Part shown: positions 48,180 through 59,262 of the stretch, one piece after another
How the letters are laid out: every line of letters begins with the position of its first letter
Numbering within the stretch: position 1 is the first letter of the stretch
Assembly (NCBI GenBank): GCA_964020085.1
Contig: CAXHUQ010000947.1
Location: 175,201 to 239,200 of the forward strand
Direction of reading: 5' to 3'
Length of the DNA: 64,000 nt
DNA from: Micromussa lordhowensis
Lineage: Eukaryota; Cnidaria; Anthozoa; Scleractinia; Lobophylliidae
Position numbers and translations under genes: made by a program
The notes under the pieces: generated by a model
Databases searched by the model: none
Told to the model about the DNA's origin: nothing
What the model saw: only the letters and a program-made list of their open reading frames with translations

Positions 48180-50663
48180 TCAGAAAACGCGGGCTGGGGG
48201 TCCCCTTGGCAAATTTGACATAGCTCGGCTCCACGGGCACTTTAAGAGGCGCAGTTTGCAGCAAAATGTTGTGCTAGGTTGGCACTTCAAGGAAATGCTA
48301 GTTACGACATGATGGCATTCGCGCCAGGGTGTTTTTTCTGGCCTTCTTTTTGCAGGAGTTTGACCTGCTCCCAACTTTGCAGAATTTCAGAAAACGCGCG
48401 CTGGGGGTCCCCTTGGCAAATTTGACATAGCTCGGCTCCACGGGCATTTTTAGAGGCGGGGTTTGCAGCAAAATGTTGTGCTAGGTTGGCACTTCAAGGA
48501 AATTCTAGTTAAGACATGATGGCATTCGCGCAAGGGTGTTTTTTTTGGCCTTCTTTTTGCAAGAGTTTGACCTGCTCCCAACTTTGCAGAATTTCAGAAA
48601 ACGCGCGCTTGGGGTCCCCTTGGCAAATTTGACATAGCTCGGCTCCACGGGCACTTTTAGAGGCGCGGTTTGCAGCAAAATGTTGTGCTAGGTTGGCACT
48701 TCAAGGAAATTTTAGTTAGGACATGATGGCATTCGCGCCAGGGTGCTTTTTCTGTTCTTCTTGTTGCAGGAGTTTGACCTGCTCCCAACTTTGCAGAATT
48801 TCAGAAAACGCGGGCTGGGGGTCTCCTTGGCAAATTTGACATAGCTCGGCTCCACGGGCACTTTTAGAGGCGCGGTTTGCAACAAGATGTTGTGCTAGGT
48901 TGGCACTTCAAGGAAATTTTAGTTAAGACATGATGGCATTCGCGCCAAGGTGTTTTTTCTGGCCTTCTTTTTGCAGGAGTTTGATCTGCTCCCAACTTTG
49001 CAGAATTTCAGAAAACGCGCGCGGGGGGTCCCCTTGGCAAATTTCACATAGCTCGGCTCCACGGGCACTTTTAGAGGCGCAGTTTGCAGCAAAATGTTGT
49101 GCTAGGTTGACGCTTCAAGGAAATCTTAGTTAGGACATGATGGCATTCGCGCCAGGGTGTTTTTTCTGACCTTCTTTTTGCAGGAGTTTGACCTGCTCCC
49201 AACTTTGCAGAATTTCAGAAAACGCGCGCTGGGGGTCCCCTTGGCAAATTTGACATAGCTCGGCTCCACGGGCACTTTTAGAGGCGCGGTTTGCAGCAAA
49301 ATGTTGTGCTAGGTTGGCACTTCAAGGAAATTTTAGTTAGGACATGATGGCATTCGCGCCAGTGTGCTTTTTCCGGCCTTCTTGTTGCAGGAGTTTGACC
49401 TGCTCCCAACTTTGCAGAATTTCAGAAAACGCGCGCTGGGGGTCCCCTTGGCAAATTTGACATAGCTCGGCTCCACGGGCACTTTTAGAGACGCGGTTTG
49501 CAGCAAAATGTTGTGCTAGGTTAGGACTTCAAGGAAATGTTAGTTAGAACATGATGGCATTCGCGCTAGGGTGTTTTTTCTGGCCTTCTTTTTGCAGGAG
49601 TTTGACCTGCTCCCAACTTTGCAGAATTTCAGAAAACGCGGGCTGGGGGTCCCCTTGGCAAATTTGACATAGCTCGGCTCCACGGGCACTTTTAGAGGCG
49701 CGGTTTGCAACAAGATGTTGTGCTAGGTTGGCACTTCAAGGAAATTTTAGTTAAGACATGATGGCATTCGCGCCAAGGTGTTTTTTCTGGCCTTCTTTTT
49801 GCAGGAGTTTGATCTGCTCCCAACTTTGCAGAATTTCAGAAAACGCGCGCTGGGGGTCCCCTTGGCAAATTTGACATAGCTCGGCTCCACGGGCACTTTT
49901 AGAGGCGCAGTTTGCAGCAAAATGTTGTGCTAGGTTGACGCTTCAAGGAAATCCTAGTTAGGACATGATGGCATTCGCGCCAGGGTGTTTTTTGTGGCCT
50001 TCTTTTTGCAGGAGTTTGACCTGCTCCCAACTTTGCAGAATTTCAGAAAACGCGCGCTGGGGGTCCCCTTGGCAAATTTGACATAGCTCGGCTCCACGGG
50101 CACTTTTAGAGGCGCGGTTTGCAGCAAAATGTTGTGCTAGGTTGGCACTTCAAGGAAATCCTAAATAGGCCATGATGGCATTCGCGCCAGGGTGTTTTTT
50201 CTGGCCTTCTTTTTGCAGGAGTTTGACCTGCTCCCAACTTTCCAGAATTTCAGAAAACGCGCGCTGGGGGTCCCATTGGCAAATTTGACATAGCTCGGCT
50301 CCACGGGCACTTTTAGAGGCGCAGTTTGCAGCAAAATGTTGTGTTAGGTTGGCACTTCAAGGAAATGCAAGTTAGGACATGATGGCATTCGCGCCAGGGT
50401 GTTTTTTCTGGCCTTCTTTTTGCAGGAGTTTGACCTGCTCCCAACTTTGCAGAATTTCAGAAAACGCGCGCTGGGGGTCCCCTTGGCAAATTTGACATAG
50501 CTCGGCTCCACGGGCACTTTTAGAGACGCGGTTTGCAGCAAAATGTTGTGCTAGGTTGGCACTTTAAGGAAATGTTAGTTAGGACATGATGGCATTCGCG
50601 CCAGGGTGTTTTTTCTGGCCTTTTTTTTGCAGGAGTTTGACCTGCTCCCAACTTTGCAGAATT
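48180..50663 (+). repeat. Long higher-order repeat C, copy 6 (12 monomers, 2,484 bp)
   Basis: The subcycle restarts after three monomers instead of four: GCTTTTTCTGTTC near 48745 and GTGTGCTTTTTCCGGCC near 49364, 621 bp apart. The first round lacks the CTAGGGTG monomer. It ends with CTTTCCAG and ATGCAAGTTAGG as in copies 3 and 4. Confidence 0.82.
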
Positions 50664-53147
50664 TCAGAAAACGCGGGCTGGGGGTCCCCTTGGCAAATTT
50701 GACATAGCTCGGCTCCACGGGCACTTTAAGAGGCGCAGTTTGCAGCAAAATGTTGTGCTAGGTTGGCACTTCAAGGAAATGCTAGTTAGGACATGATGGC
50801 ATTCGCGCCAGGGTGTTTTTTCTGGCCTTCTTTTTGCAGGAGTTTGACCTGCTCCCAACTTTGCAGAATTTCAGAAAACGCGCGCTGGGGGTCCCCTTGG
50901 CAAATTTGACATAGCTCGGCTCCACGGGCATTTTTAGAGGCGCGGTTTCAAGCAAAATGTTGTGCTAGGTTGGCACTTCAAGGAAATTCTAGTTAAGACA
51001 TGATGGCATTCGCGCAAGGGTGTTTTTTTTGGCCTTCTTTTTGCAGGAGTTTGACCTGCTCCCAACTTTGCAGAATTTCAGAAAACGCGCGCTTGGGGTC
51101 CCCTTGGCAAATTTGACATAGCTCGGCTCCACGGGCACTTTTAGAGGCGCGGTTTGCAGCAAAATGTTGTGCTAGGTTGGCACTTCAAGGAAATTTTAGT
51201 TAGGACATGATGGCATTCGCGCCAGGGTGCTTTTTCTGGCCTTCTTGTTGCAGGAGTTTGACCTGCTCCCAACTTTGCAGAATTTCAGAAAACGCGCGCT
51301 GGGGGTCCCCTTGGCAAATTTGACATAGCTCGGCTCCACGGGCACTTTTAGAGACGCGGTTTGCAGCAAAATGTTGTGCTAGGTTAGGACTTCAAGGAAA
51401 TGTTAGTTAAAACATGATGGCAATCGCGCTAGGGTGTTTTTTCTGGCCTTCTTTTTGCAGGAGTTTGACCTGCTCCCAACTTTGCAGAATTTCAGAAAAC
51501 GCGGGCTGGGGGTCCCCTTGGCAAATTTGACATAGCTCGGCTCCACGGGCACTTTTAGAGGCGCGGTTTGCAGCAAAATGTTGTGCTAGGTTGGCACTTC
51601 AAGGAAATTTTAGTTAAGACATGATGGCATTCGCGCCAAGGTGTTTTTTCTGGCCTTCTTTTTGCAGGAGTTTGATCTGCTCCCAACTTTGCAGAATTTC
51701 AGAAAACGCGCGCTGGGGGTCCCCTTGGCAAATTTGACATAGCTCGGCTCCACGGGCACTTTTAGAGGCGCAGTTTGCAGCAAAATGTTGTGCTAGGTTG
51801 ACGCTTCAAGGAAATCCTAGTTAGGACATGATGGCATTCGCGCCAGGGTGTTTCTTCTGACCTTCTTTTTGCAGGAGTTTGACCTGCTCCCAACTTTGCA
51901 GAATTTCAGAAAACGCGCGCTGGGGGTCCCCTTGGCAAATTTGACATAGCTCGGCTCCACGGGCACTTTTAGAGGCGCGGTTTGCAGCAAAATGTTGTGC
52001 TAGGTTGGCACTTGAAGGAAATTCTAGTTAGGACATGATGGCATTCGCGCCAGGGTGTTTTTTCTGGCCTTCTTTTTGCAGGAGTTTGACCTGCTCCCAA
52101 CTTTGCAGAATTTCAGAAAACGCGCGCTGGGGGTCCCCTTGGCAAATTTGACATAGCTCGGCTCCACGGGCACTTTTAGAGGCGCGGTTTGAAGCAAAAT
52201 GTTGTGCTAGGTTGGCACTTCAAGGAAATCGTAGCTACGACATGATGGCATTCGCGCCAGGGTGTTTTTTGTGGCCTTCTTTTTGCAGGAGTTTGACCTG
52301 CTCCCAACTTTGCAGAATTTCAGAAAACGCGCGCTGGGGGTCCTCTTGGCAAATTTGACATAACTCGGCTCCACGGGCACTTTTAGAGGCGCGGTTTGCA
52401 GCAAAATGTTGTGCTAGGTTGGCACTTTAAGGAAATCCTTGTTAGGACATGATGGCATTCGCGCCAGGGTGTTCTTTCTGGCCTTCTTTTTGCAGGAGTT
52501 TGACCTGCTCCCAACTTTCCAGAATTTCAGAAAACGCGCGCTGGGGGTCCCATTGGCAAATTTGACATAGCTCGGCTCCACGGGCACTTTTAGAGGCGCA
52601 GTTTGCAGCAAAATGTTGTGTTAGGTTGGCACTTCAAGGAAATGCAAGTTAGGACATGATGGCATTCGCGCCAGGGTGTTTTTTCTGGCCTTCTTTTTGC
52701 AGGAGTTTGACCTGCTCCCAACTTTCCAGAATTTCAGAAAACGCGCGCTGGGGGTCCCATTGGCAAATTTGACATAGCTCGGCTCCACGGGCACTTTTAG
52801 AGGCACAGTTTGCAGCAAAATGTTGTGCTAGGTTGGCACTTCAAGGAAATGCTAGTTAGGACATGATGGCATGCGCGCCAGGGTGTTTTTTCTGGCCTTC
52901 TTTTTGCAGGAGTTTGACCTGCTCCCAACTTTGCAGAATTTCAGAAAACGCGCGCTGGGGGTCCCCTTGGCAAATTTGACATAGCTCGGCTCCACGGGCA
53001 CTTTTAGAGACGCGGTTTGCAGCAAAATGTTGTGCTAGGTTGGCACTTTAAGGAAATGTTAGTTAGGACATGATGGCATTCGCGCCAGGGTGTTTTTTCT
53101 GGCCTTTTTTTTGCAGGAGTTTGACCTGCTCCCAACTTTGCAGAATT
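50664..53147 (+). repeat. Long higher-order repeat C, copy 7 (12 monomers, 2,484 bp)
   Basis: A single round of the subcycle is present (GCTTTTTCTGG near 51229, CTAGGGTG near 51429, CCAAGGTG near 51638, TTCTGACC near 51856). It carries two adjacent CTTTCCAG monomers with GGTCCCATTGG (near 52517 and 52724). The anchor tract GGCCTTTTTTTTGC recurs at 50617 and 53101. After 53148 the repeat decays: the CTTTAAGAGG marker is lost. Confidence 0.82.
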
Positions 53148-54160
53148 TCAGAAAACGCGGGCTGGGGGTCCCCTTGGCAAATTTGACATAGCTCGGCTCC
53201 ACGGGCACTTTTAGAGGCGCGGTTTGCAGCAAAATGTTGTGCTAGGTTGGCACTTCAAGGAAATTCTAGTTAGGAAATGATGGCAGTCGCGCCAGGGTGT
53301 TTTTTCTGGCCTTCTTTTTGCAGGAGTTTGACCTGCTCCCAACTTTGCAGAATTTCAGAAAACGCGCTGGGGGTCCCCTTGGCAAATTTGACATAGCTCG
53401 GCTCCACGGGCACTTTTAGAGGCGCAGTTTGCAGCAAAATGTTGTGCTAGGTTGGCACTTGAAGGAAATGCTAGTAAGAACATGATGGCATTCGCGCCAG
53501 GGTGCTTTTTCTGGCCTTCTTTTTGCAAAAGTTTGACCTGCTCCCAACTTTGCAGAATTTCAGAAAACGCGCGCTGGGGGTCCCCTTGGCAAATTTGACA
53601 TAGCTCGGCTCCACGGGCACTTTTAGAGACGCGGTTTGCAGCAAAATGTTGTGCTAGGTTAGGACTTCAAGGAAATGTTAGTTAGAACATGATGGCATTC
53701 GCGCCAGGGTGTTTTTTCTGGCCTTCTTTTTGCAGGAGTTTGACCTGCTCCCAACTTTGCAGAATTTCAGAAAACGCGGGCTGGGGGTCCCCTTGGCAAA
53801 TTTGACATAGCTCGGCTCCACGGGCACTTTTAGAGGCGCGGTTTGCAGCAAAATGTTGTGCTAGGTTGGCACTTCAAGGAAATTTTAGTTAAGACATGAT
53901 GGCATTCGCGCCAAGGTGTTTTTTCTGGCCTTCTTTTTGCAGGAGTTTGACCTGCTCCCAACTTTGCAGAATTTCAGAAAACGCGCGCTGGGGGTCCCCT
54001 TGGCAAATTTGACATAGCTCGGCTCCGCGGGCACTTTTAGAGGCGCAGTTTGCAGCAAAATGTTGTGCTAGGTTGGCGCTTTAAGGAAATCCTAGTTAGG
54101 ACATGATGGCATTCGCGCCAGGGTGTTTTTTCTGACCTTCTTTTTGCAGGAGTTTGACCT
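53148..54160 (+). repeat. Decayed tail of higher-order repeat C
   Basis: Monomers with GCTTTTTCTGG and TTTGCAAAAG (near 53503), GAGACGCGG with GTTAGGACTTC (near 53625) and CCAAGGTG (near 53910) follow the C order but with many changes. One monomer near 53362 has lost two bases (AACGCGCTGG). Confidence 0.7.
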
Positions 54161-57100
54161 GCTCCCAACATTGCAGAATTTCAGAAAACGCGCGCTGGGG
54201 GTCCCCTTGGCAAATTTGACATAGCTCGGCTCCACGGGCACTTTTAGAGGCGCGGTTTCCAGCAAAATGTTGTGCTAGATTGGCACTTGAAGGAAATTCT
54301 AGTTAGGACATGATGGCATTCGCGCCAGGGTGTTTTTTCTGGCCTTCTTTTTGCAGGAGTTTGACCTGCTGCCAACTTTGCAGAATTTCAGAAAACGCGC
54401 GCTGGGGGTCCCCTTGGCAAATTTGACATAGCTCGGCTCCACGGGCACTTTTAAAGGCGCGGTTTGCAGCAAAGTGTTGTGCTAGGTTGGCACTTCAAGG
54501 AACTTCTAGTTAAGACATGATGGCATTCGCGCCAGGGTGTTTTTTCTGGCCTTCTTTTTGCAGGAGTTTGACCTGCTCCCAACTTTGCAGAATTTCAGAA
54601 AACGCGCGCTGGGGGTCCCCTTGGCAAATTTGACATAGCTCGGCTCCACGGGCACTTTTAGAGGCGCGGTTTGCAGCAAAATGTTGTGCTAGGTTGGCAC
54701 TTCAAGGAAATTCTAGTTAGGACATGATGGCATTCGCGCCAGGGTGTGTTTTCTGGCCTTCTTTTTGCAGGAGTTTGACCTGCTCCCAACTTTGCAGAAT
54801 TTCAGAAAACGCGCGCTGGGGGTCCCCTTGGCAAATTTGACATAGCTCGGCTCCACGGGCACTTTTAGAGGCGCGGTTTGCAGCAAAATGTTGTTCTAGG
54901 TTGGCACTTCAAGGAATTGCAAGTTAGGACATGATGGCATTCGCGCCAAGGTGTTTTTTCTGGCCTTCTTTTTGCAGGAGTTTGACCTGCTCCCAACTTT
55001 GCAGAATTTCAGAAAACGCGCGCTGGGGGTCCCCTTGGCAAATTTGACATAGCTCGGCTCCACGGGCACTTTTAGAGGCGCGGTTTGCAGCAAAATGTTG
55101 TTCTAGGTTGGCACTTCAAGGAATTGCAAGTTAGGACATGATGGCATTCGCGCCAAGGTGTTTTTTCTGGCCTTCTTTTTGCAGGAGTTTGACCTGCTCC
55201 CAACTTTGCAGAATTTCAGAAAACGCGCGCTGGGGGTCCCCTTGGCAAATTTGACATAGCTCGGCTCCGCGGGCACTTTTAGAGGCGCAGTTTGCAGCAA
55301 AATGTTGTGCTAGGTTGGCGCTTTAAGGAAATCCTAGTTAGGACATGATGGCATTCGCGCCAGGGTGTTTTTTCTGACCTTCTTTTTGCAGGAGTTTGAC
55401 CTGCTCCCAACATTGCAGAATTTCAGAAAACGCGCGCTGGGGGTCCCCTTGGCAAATTTGACATAGCTCGGCTCCACGGGCACTTTTAGAGGCGCGGTTT
55501 CCAGCAAAATGTTGTGCTAGATTGGCACTTGAAGGAAATTCTAGTTAGGACATGATGGCATTCGCGCCAGGGTGTTTTTTCTGGCCTTCTTTTTGCAGGA
55601 GTTTGACCTGCTCCCAACTTTGCAGAATTTCAGAAAACGCGCGCTGGGGGTCCCCTTGGCAAATTTGACATAGCTCGGCTCCACGGGCACTTTTAAAGGC
55701 GCGGTTTGCAGCAAAGTGTTGTGCTAGGTTGGCACTTCAAGGAACTTCTAGTTAAGACATGATGGCATTCGCGCCAGGGTGTTTTTTCTGGCCTTCTTTT
55801 TGCAGGAGTTTGACCTGCTCCCAACTTTGCAGAATTTCAGAAAACGCGCGCTGGGGGTCCCCTTGGCAAATTTGACATAGCTCGGCTCCACGGGCACTTT
55901 TAGAGGCGCGGTTTGCAGCAAAATGTTGTGCTAGGTTGGCACTTCAAGGAAATTCTAGTTAGGACATGATGGCATTCGCGCCAAGGTGTTTTTTCTGGCC
56001 TTCTTTTTGCAGGAGTTTGACCTGCTCCCAACTTTGCAGAATTTCAGAAAACGCGCGCTGGGGGTCCCCTTGGCAAATTTGACATAGCTCGGCTCCGCGG
56101 GCACTTTTAGAGGCGCAGTTTGCAGCAAAATGTTGTGCTAGGTTGGCGCTTTAAGGAAATCCTAGTTAGGACATGATGGCATTCGCGCCAGGGTGTTTTT
56201 TCTGACCTTCTTTTTGCAGGAGTTTGACCTGCTCCCAACATTGCAGAATTTCAGAAAACGCGCGCTGGGGGTCCCCTTGGCAAATTTGACATAGCTCGGC
56301 TCCACGGGCACTTTTAGAGGCGCGGTTTCCAGCAAAATGTTGTGCTAGATTGGCACTTGAAGGAAATTCTAGTTAGGACATGATGGCATTCGCGCCAGGG
56401 TGTTTTTTCTGGCCTTCTTTTTGCAGGAGTTTGACCTGCTCCCAACTTTGCAGAATTTCAGAAAACGCGCGCTGGGGGTCCCCTTGGCAAATTTGACATA
56501 GCTCGGCTCCACGGGCACTTTTAAAGGCGCGGTTTGCAGCAAAGTGTTGTGCTAGGTTGGCACTTCAAGGAACTTCTAGTTAAGACATGATGGCATTCGC
56601 GCCAGGGTGTTTTTTCTGGCCTTCTTTTTGCAGGAGTTTGACCTGCTCCCAACTTTGCAGAATTTCAGAAAACGCGCGCTGGGGGTCCCCTTGGCAAATT
56701 TGACATAGCTCGGCTCCACGGGCACTTTTAGAGGCGCGGTTTGCAGCAAAATGTTGTGCTAGGTTGGCACTTCAAGGAAATTCTAGTTAGGACATGATGG
56801 CATTCGCGCCAGGGTGTGTTTTCTGGCCTTCTTTTTGCAGGAGTTTGACCTGCTCCCAACTTTGCAGAATTTCAGAAAACGCGCGCTGGGGGTCCCCTTG
56901 GCAAATTTGACATAGCTCGGCTCCACGGGCACTTTTAGAGGCGCGGTTTGCAGCAAAATGTTGTTCTAGGTTGGCACTTCAAGGAATTGCAAGTTAGGAC
57001 ATGATGGCATTTGCGCCAGGGTGTTTTTTCTGGCCTTCTTTTTGCAGGAGTTTGACCTGCTCCCAACTTTGCAGAATTTCAGAAAACGCGCGCTGGGGGT

Positions 57101-57165
57101 CCCCTTGGCAAATTTGACATAGATCGGCTCCACGGGCACTTTTAGAGGCGCGGTTTGCAGCAAAA
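54161..57165 (+). repeat. Block D: nested 6-mer and 4-mer repeats
   Basis: GCTCCCAACATTGCAG occurs at 54161, 55403 and 56231, spaced 1,242 bp (6 monomers) and 828 bp (4 monomers). The following monomers repeat in order: GGTTTCCAGC with GCTAGATTGG, TTTTAAAGGCGC with GCAAAGTGTTG, and AAGGAACTTC. The monomer with TTGTTCTAGG and AAGGAATTGCAAG is doubled at 54896 and 55103, absent from the 4-mer, and present once at 56966. Confidence 0.85.
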
Positions 57166-58020
57166 TGTTGTGCTAGATTGGCACTTTGAGGAAATTCTAG
57201 TTAGGACATGATGGCGTTCGCGCCAGGGTGTTTTTTCTGGCCTTCTTTTTGCAGGAGTTTGACCTGCTCCCAACTTTGCAGAATTTCAGAAAACGCGCGC
57301 TGGGGGTCCCCTTGGCAAATTTGACATAGCTCGGCTCCACGGGCACTTTTAGAGGCGCGGTTTGCAGCAAAATGTTGTGCTAGGTTGGCACTTCAAGGAA
57401 ATTGGTGTTATGACATGATGGCATTCGCGCCAGGGTGTTTTTTCTGGCCTTCTTTTTGCAGGAGTTTGACCTGCTCCCAACTTTGCAGAATTTCAGAAAA
57501 CGCGTGCTGGGGGTCCCCTTGGCAAATTTGTTATAGCTCGGCTCCACGGGCACTTTTAGAGGCGCGGTTTGCAGCAAAATGTTGTGCTAGGTTGGCACTT
57601 CAAGGAAATCCTAGTTAGGACATGATGACATTCGCGCCAGGGTGTTTTTTCTGGCCTTCTTTTTGCAGGAGTTTGACCTGCTCCCAACTTTGCAGAATTT
57701 CAGAAAACGCGCGCTGGGGGTCCCCTTGGCAAATTTGACATAGCTCGGCTCCACGGGCACTTTTAGAGGCGCGGTTTGCAGCAAAATGTTGTGCTAGGTT
57801 GGCACTTTAAGGAAATTCTAGTTAGGATATGATGGCATTCGCGCCAGGGTGTTTTTTTTAGTCTTCTTTTTGCAGGAGTTTGACCTGCTCCCAACTTTGC
57901 AGAATTTCAGAAAACGCGCGCTGGGGGTCCCCTTGGCAAATTTGACATAGCTCGGCTCCACGGGCACTTTTAGAGGCGCGGTTTGCAGCAAAATGTTGTG
58001 CTAGGTTGGCACTTTAAGGA
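57166..58020 (+). repeat. Diverse 207-bp monomers
   Basis: About four monomers show no shared block order. Variants include AATTGGTGTTATGAC (near 57401), AATTTGTTATAGC (near 57525) and a T-tract change TTTTTTTTAGTC (near 57851). Confidence 0.75.
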
Positions 58021-59262
58021 AATCCTAGTTAGGACATGATGGCATTCGCGCCAGGGTGTTTTTTCTGGCCTTCTTTTTGCAGGAGTTTGACCTGCTCCAA
58101 ACTTTGCAGAATTTCAGAAAACGCGCGCTGGGGGTCCCCTTGGCAAATTTGACATAGCTCGGCTCCACGGGCACTTTTAGAGGCGCGGTTTGCAGCAAAA
58201 TGTTGTGCTAGGTTGGCACTTTAAGGAAGTTCTAGTTAGGACATGATTGCATTCGCGCCAGGGTGTTTTTTCTGGCCTTCTTTTTGCAGGAGTTTGACCT
58301 GCCCCCAACTTTGCAGAATTTCAGAAAACGCGCGCTGGGGGTCCCCTTGGCAAATTTGACATAGCTCGGCTCCACGGCCACTTTAAGAGGCGCGGTTTGC
58401 AGCAAAATGTTGTGCTAGGTTGGGACTTCAAGGAAATTTTAGTTAGGACATGATGGCATTCGCGCCAGGGTGTTTCTTTTGGCCTTCTTTTTGCAGGAGT
58501 TTGACCTGCTCCCAACTTTGCAGAATTTCAGAAAACGCGCGCTGGGGGTCCCCTTGGCAAATTTGACATAGCTCGGCTCCACGAGCACTTTTAGAGGCGC
58601 GGTTTGCAGCAAAATGTTGTGCTGGGTTGGCACTTTAGGGAAATCCTAGTTAGAACATGATGGCATTCGCGCCAGGGTGTTTTTTCTGGCCTTCTTTTTG
58701 CAGGAGTTTGACCTGCTCCAAACTTTGCAGAATTTCAGAAAACGCGCGCTGGGGGTCCCCTTGGCAAATTTGACATAGCTCGGCTCCACGGGCACTTTTA
58801 GAGGCGCGGTTTGCAGCAAAATGTTGTGCTAGGTTGGCACTTTAAAGAAGTTTTAGTTAGGACATGATTGCATTCGCGCCAGGGTGTTTTTTCTGGCCTT
58901 CTTTTTGCAGGAGTTTGACCTGCCCCCAACTTTGCAGAATTTCAGAAAACGCGCGCTGGGGGTCTTCTTGGCAAATTTGACATAGCTCGGCTCCACGGCC
59001 ACTTTAAGAGGCGCGGTTTGCAGCAAAATGTTGTGCTAGGTTGGCACTTCAAGGAAATTTTAGTTAGAACATGATGGCATTCGCGCCAGGGTGTTTCTTT
59101 TGGCCTTCTTTTTGCAGGAGTTTGACCTGCTCCCAACTTTGCAGAATTTCAGAAAACGCGCGCTGGGGGTCCCCTTGGCAAATTTGACATAGCTCGGCTC
59201 CACGGGCACTTTTAGAGGCGCGGTTTGCAGCAAAATGTTGTGCTAGGTTGGCACTTCAAGGA
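58021..59262 (+). repeat. Tandem duplication of a three-monomer block (621 bp)
   Basis: Four rare variants repeat at exactly +621: CCTGCTCCAAAC (58091 and 58712), CCTGCCCCCAAC (58299 and 58920), CACGGCCACTTTAAGAGG (58373 and 58994), and TGTTTCTTTTGGCC (58471 and 59092). The outer edges are approximate. Confidence 0.87.
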
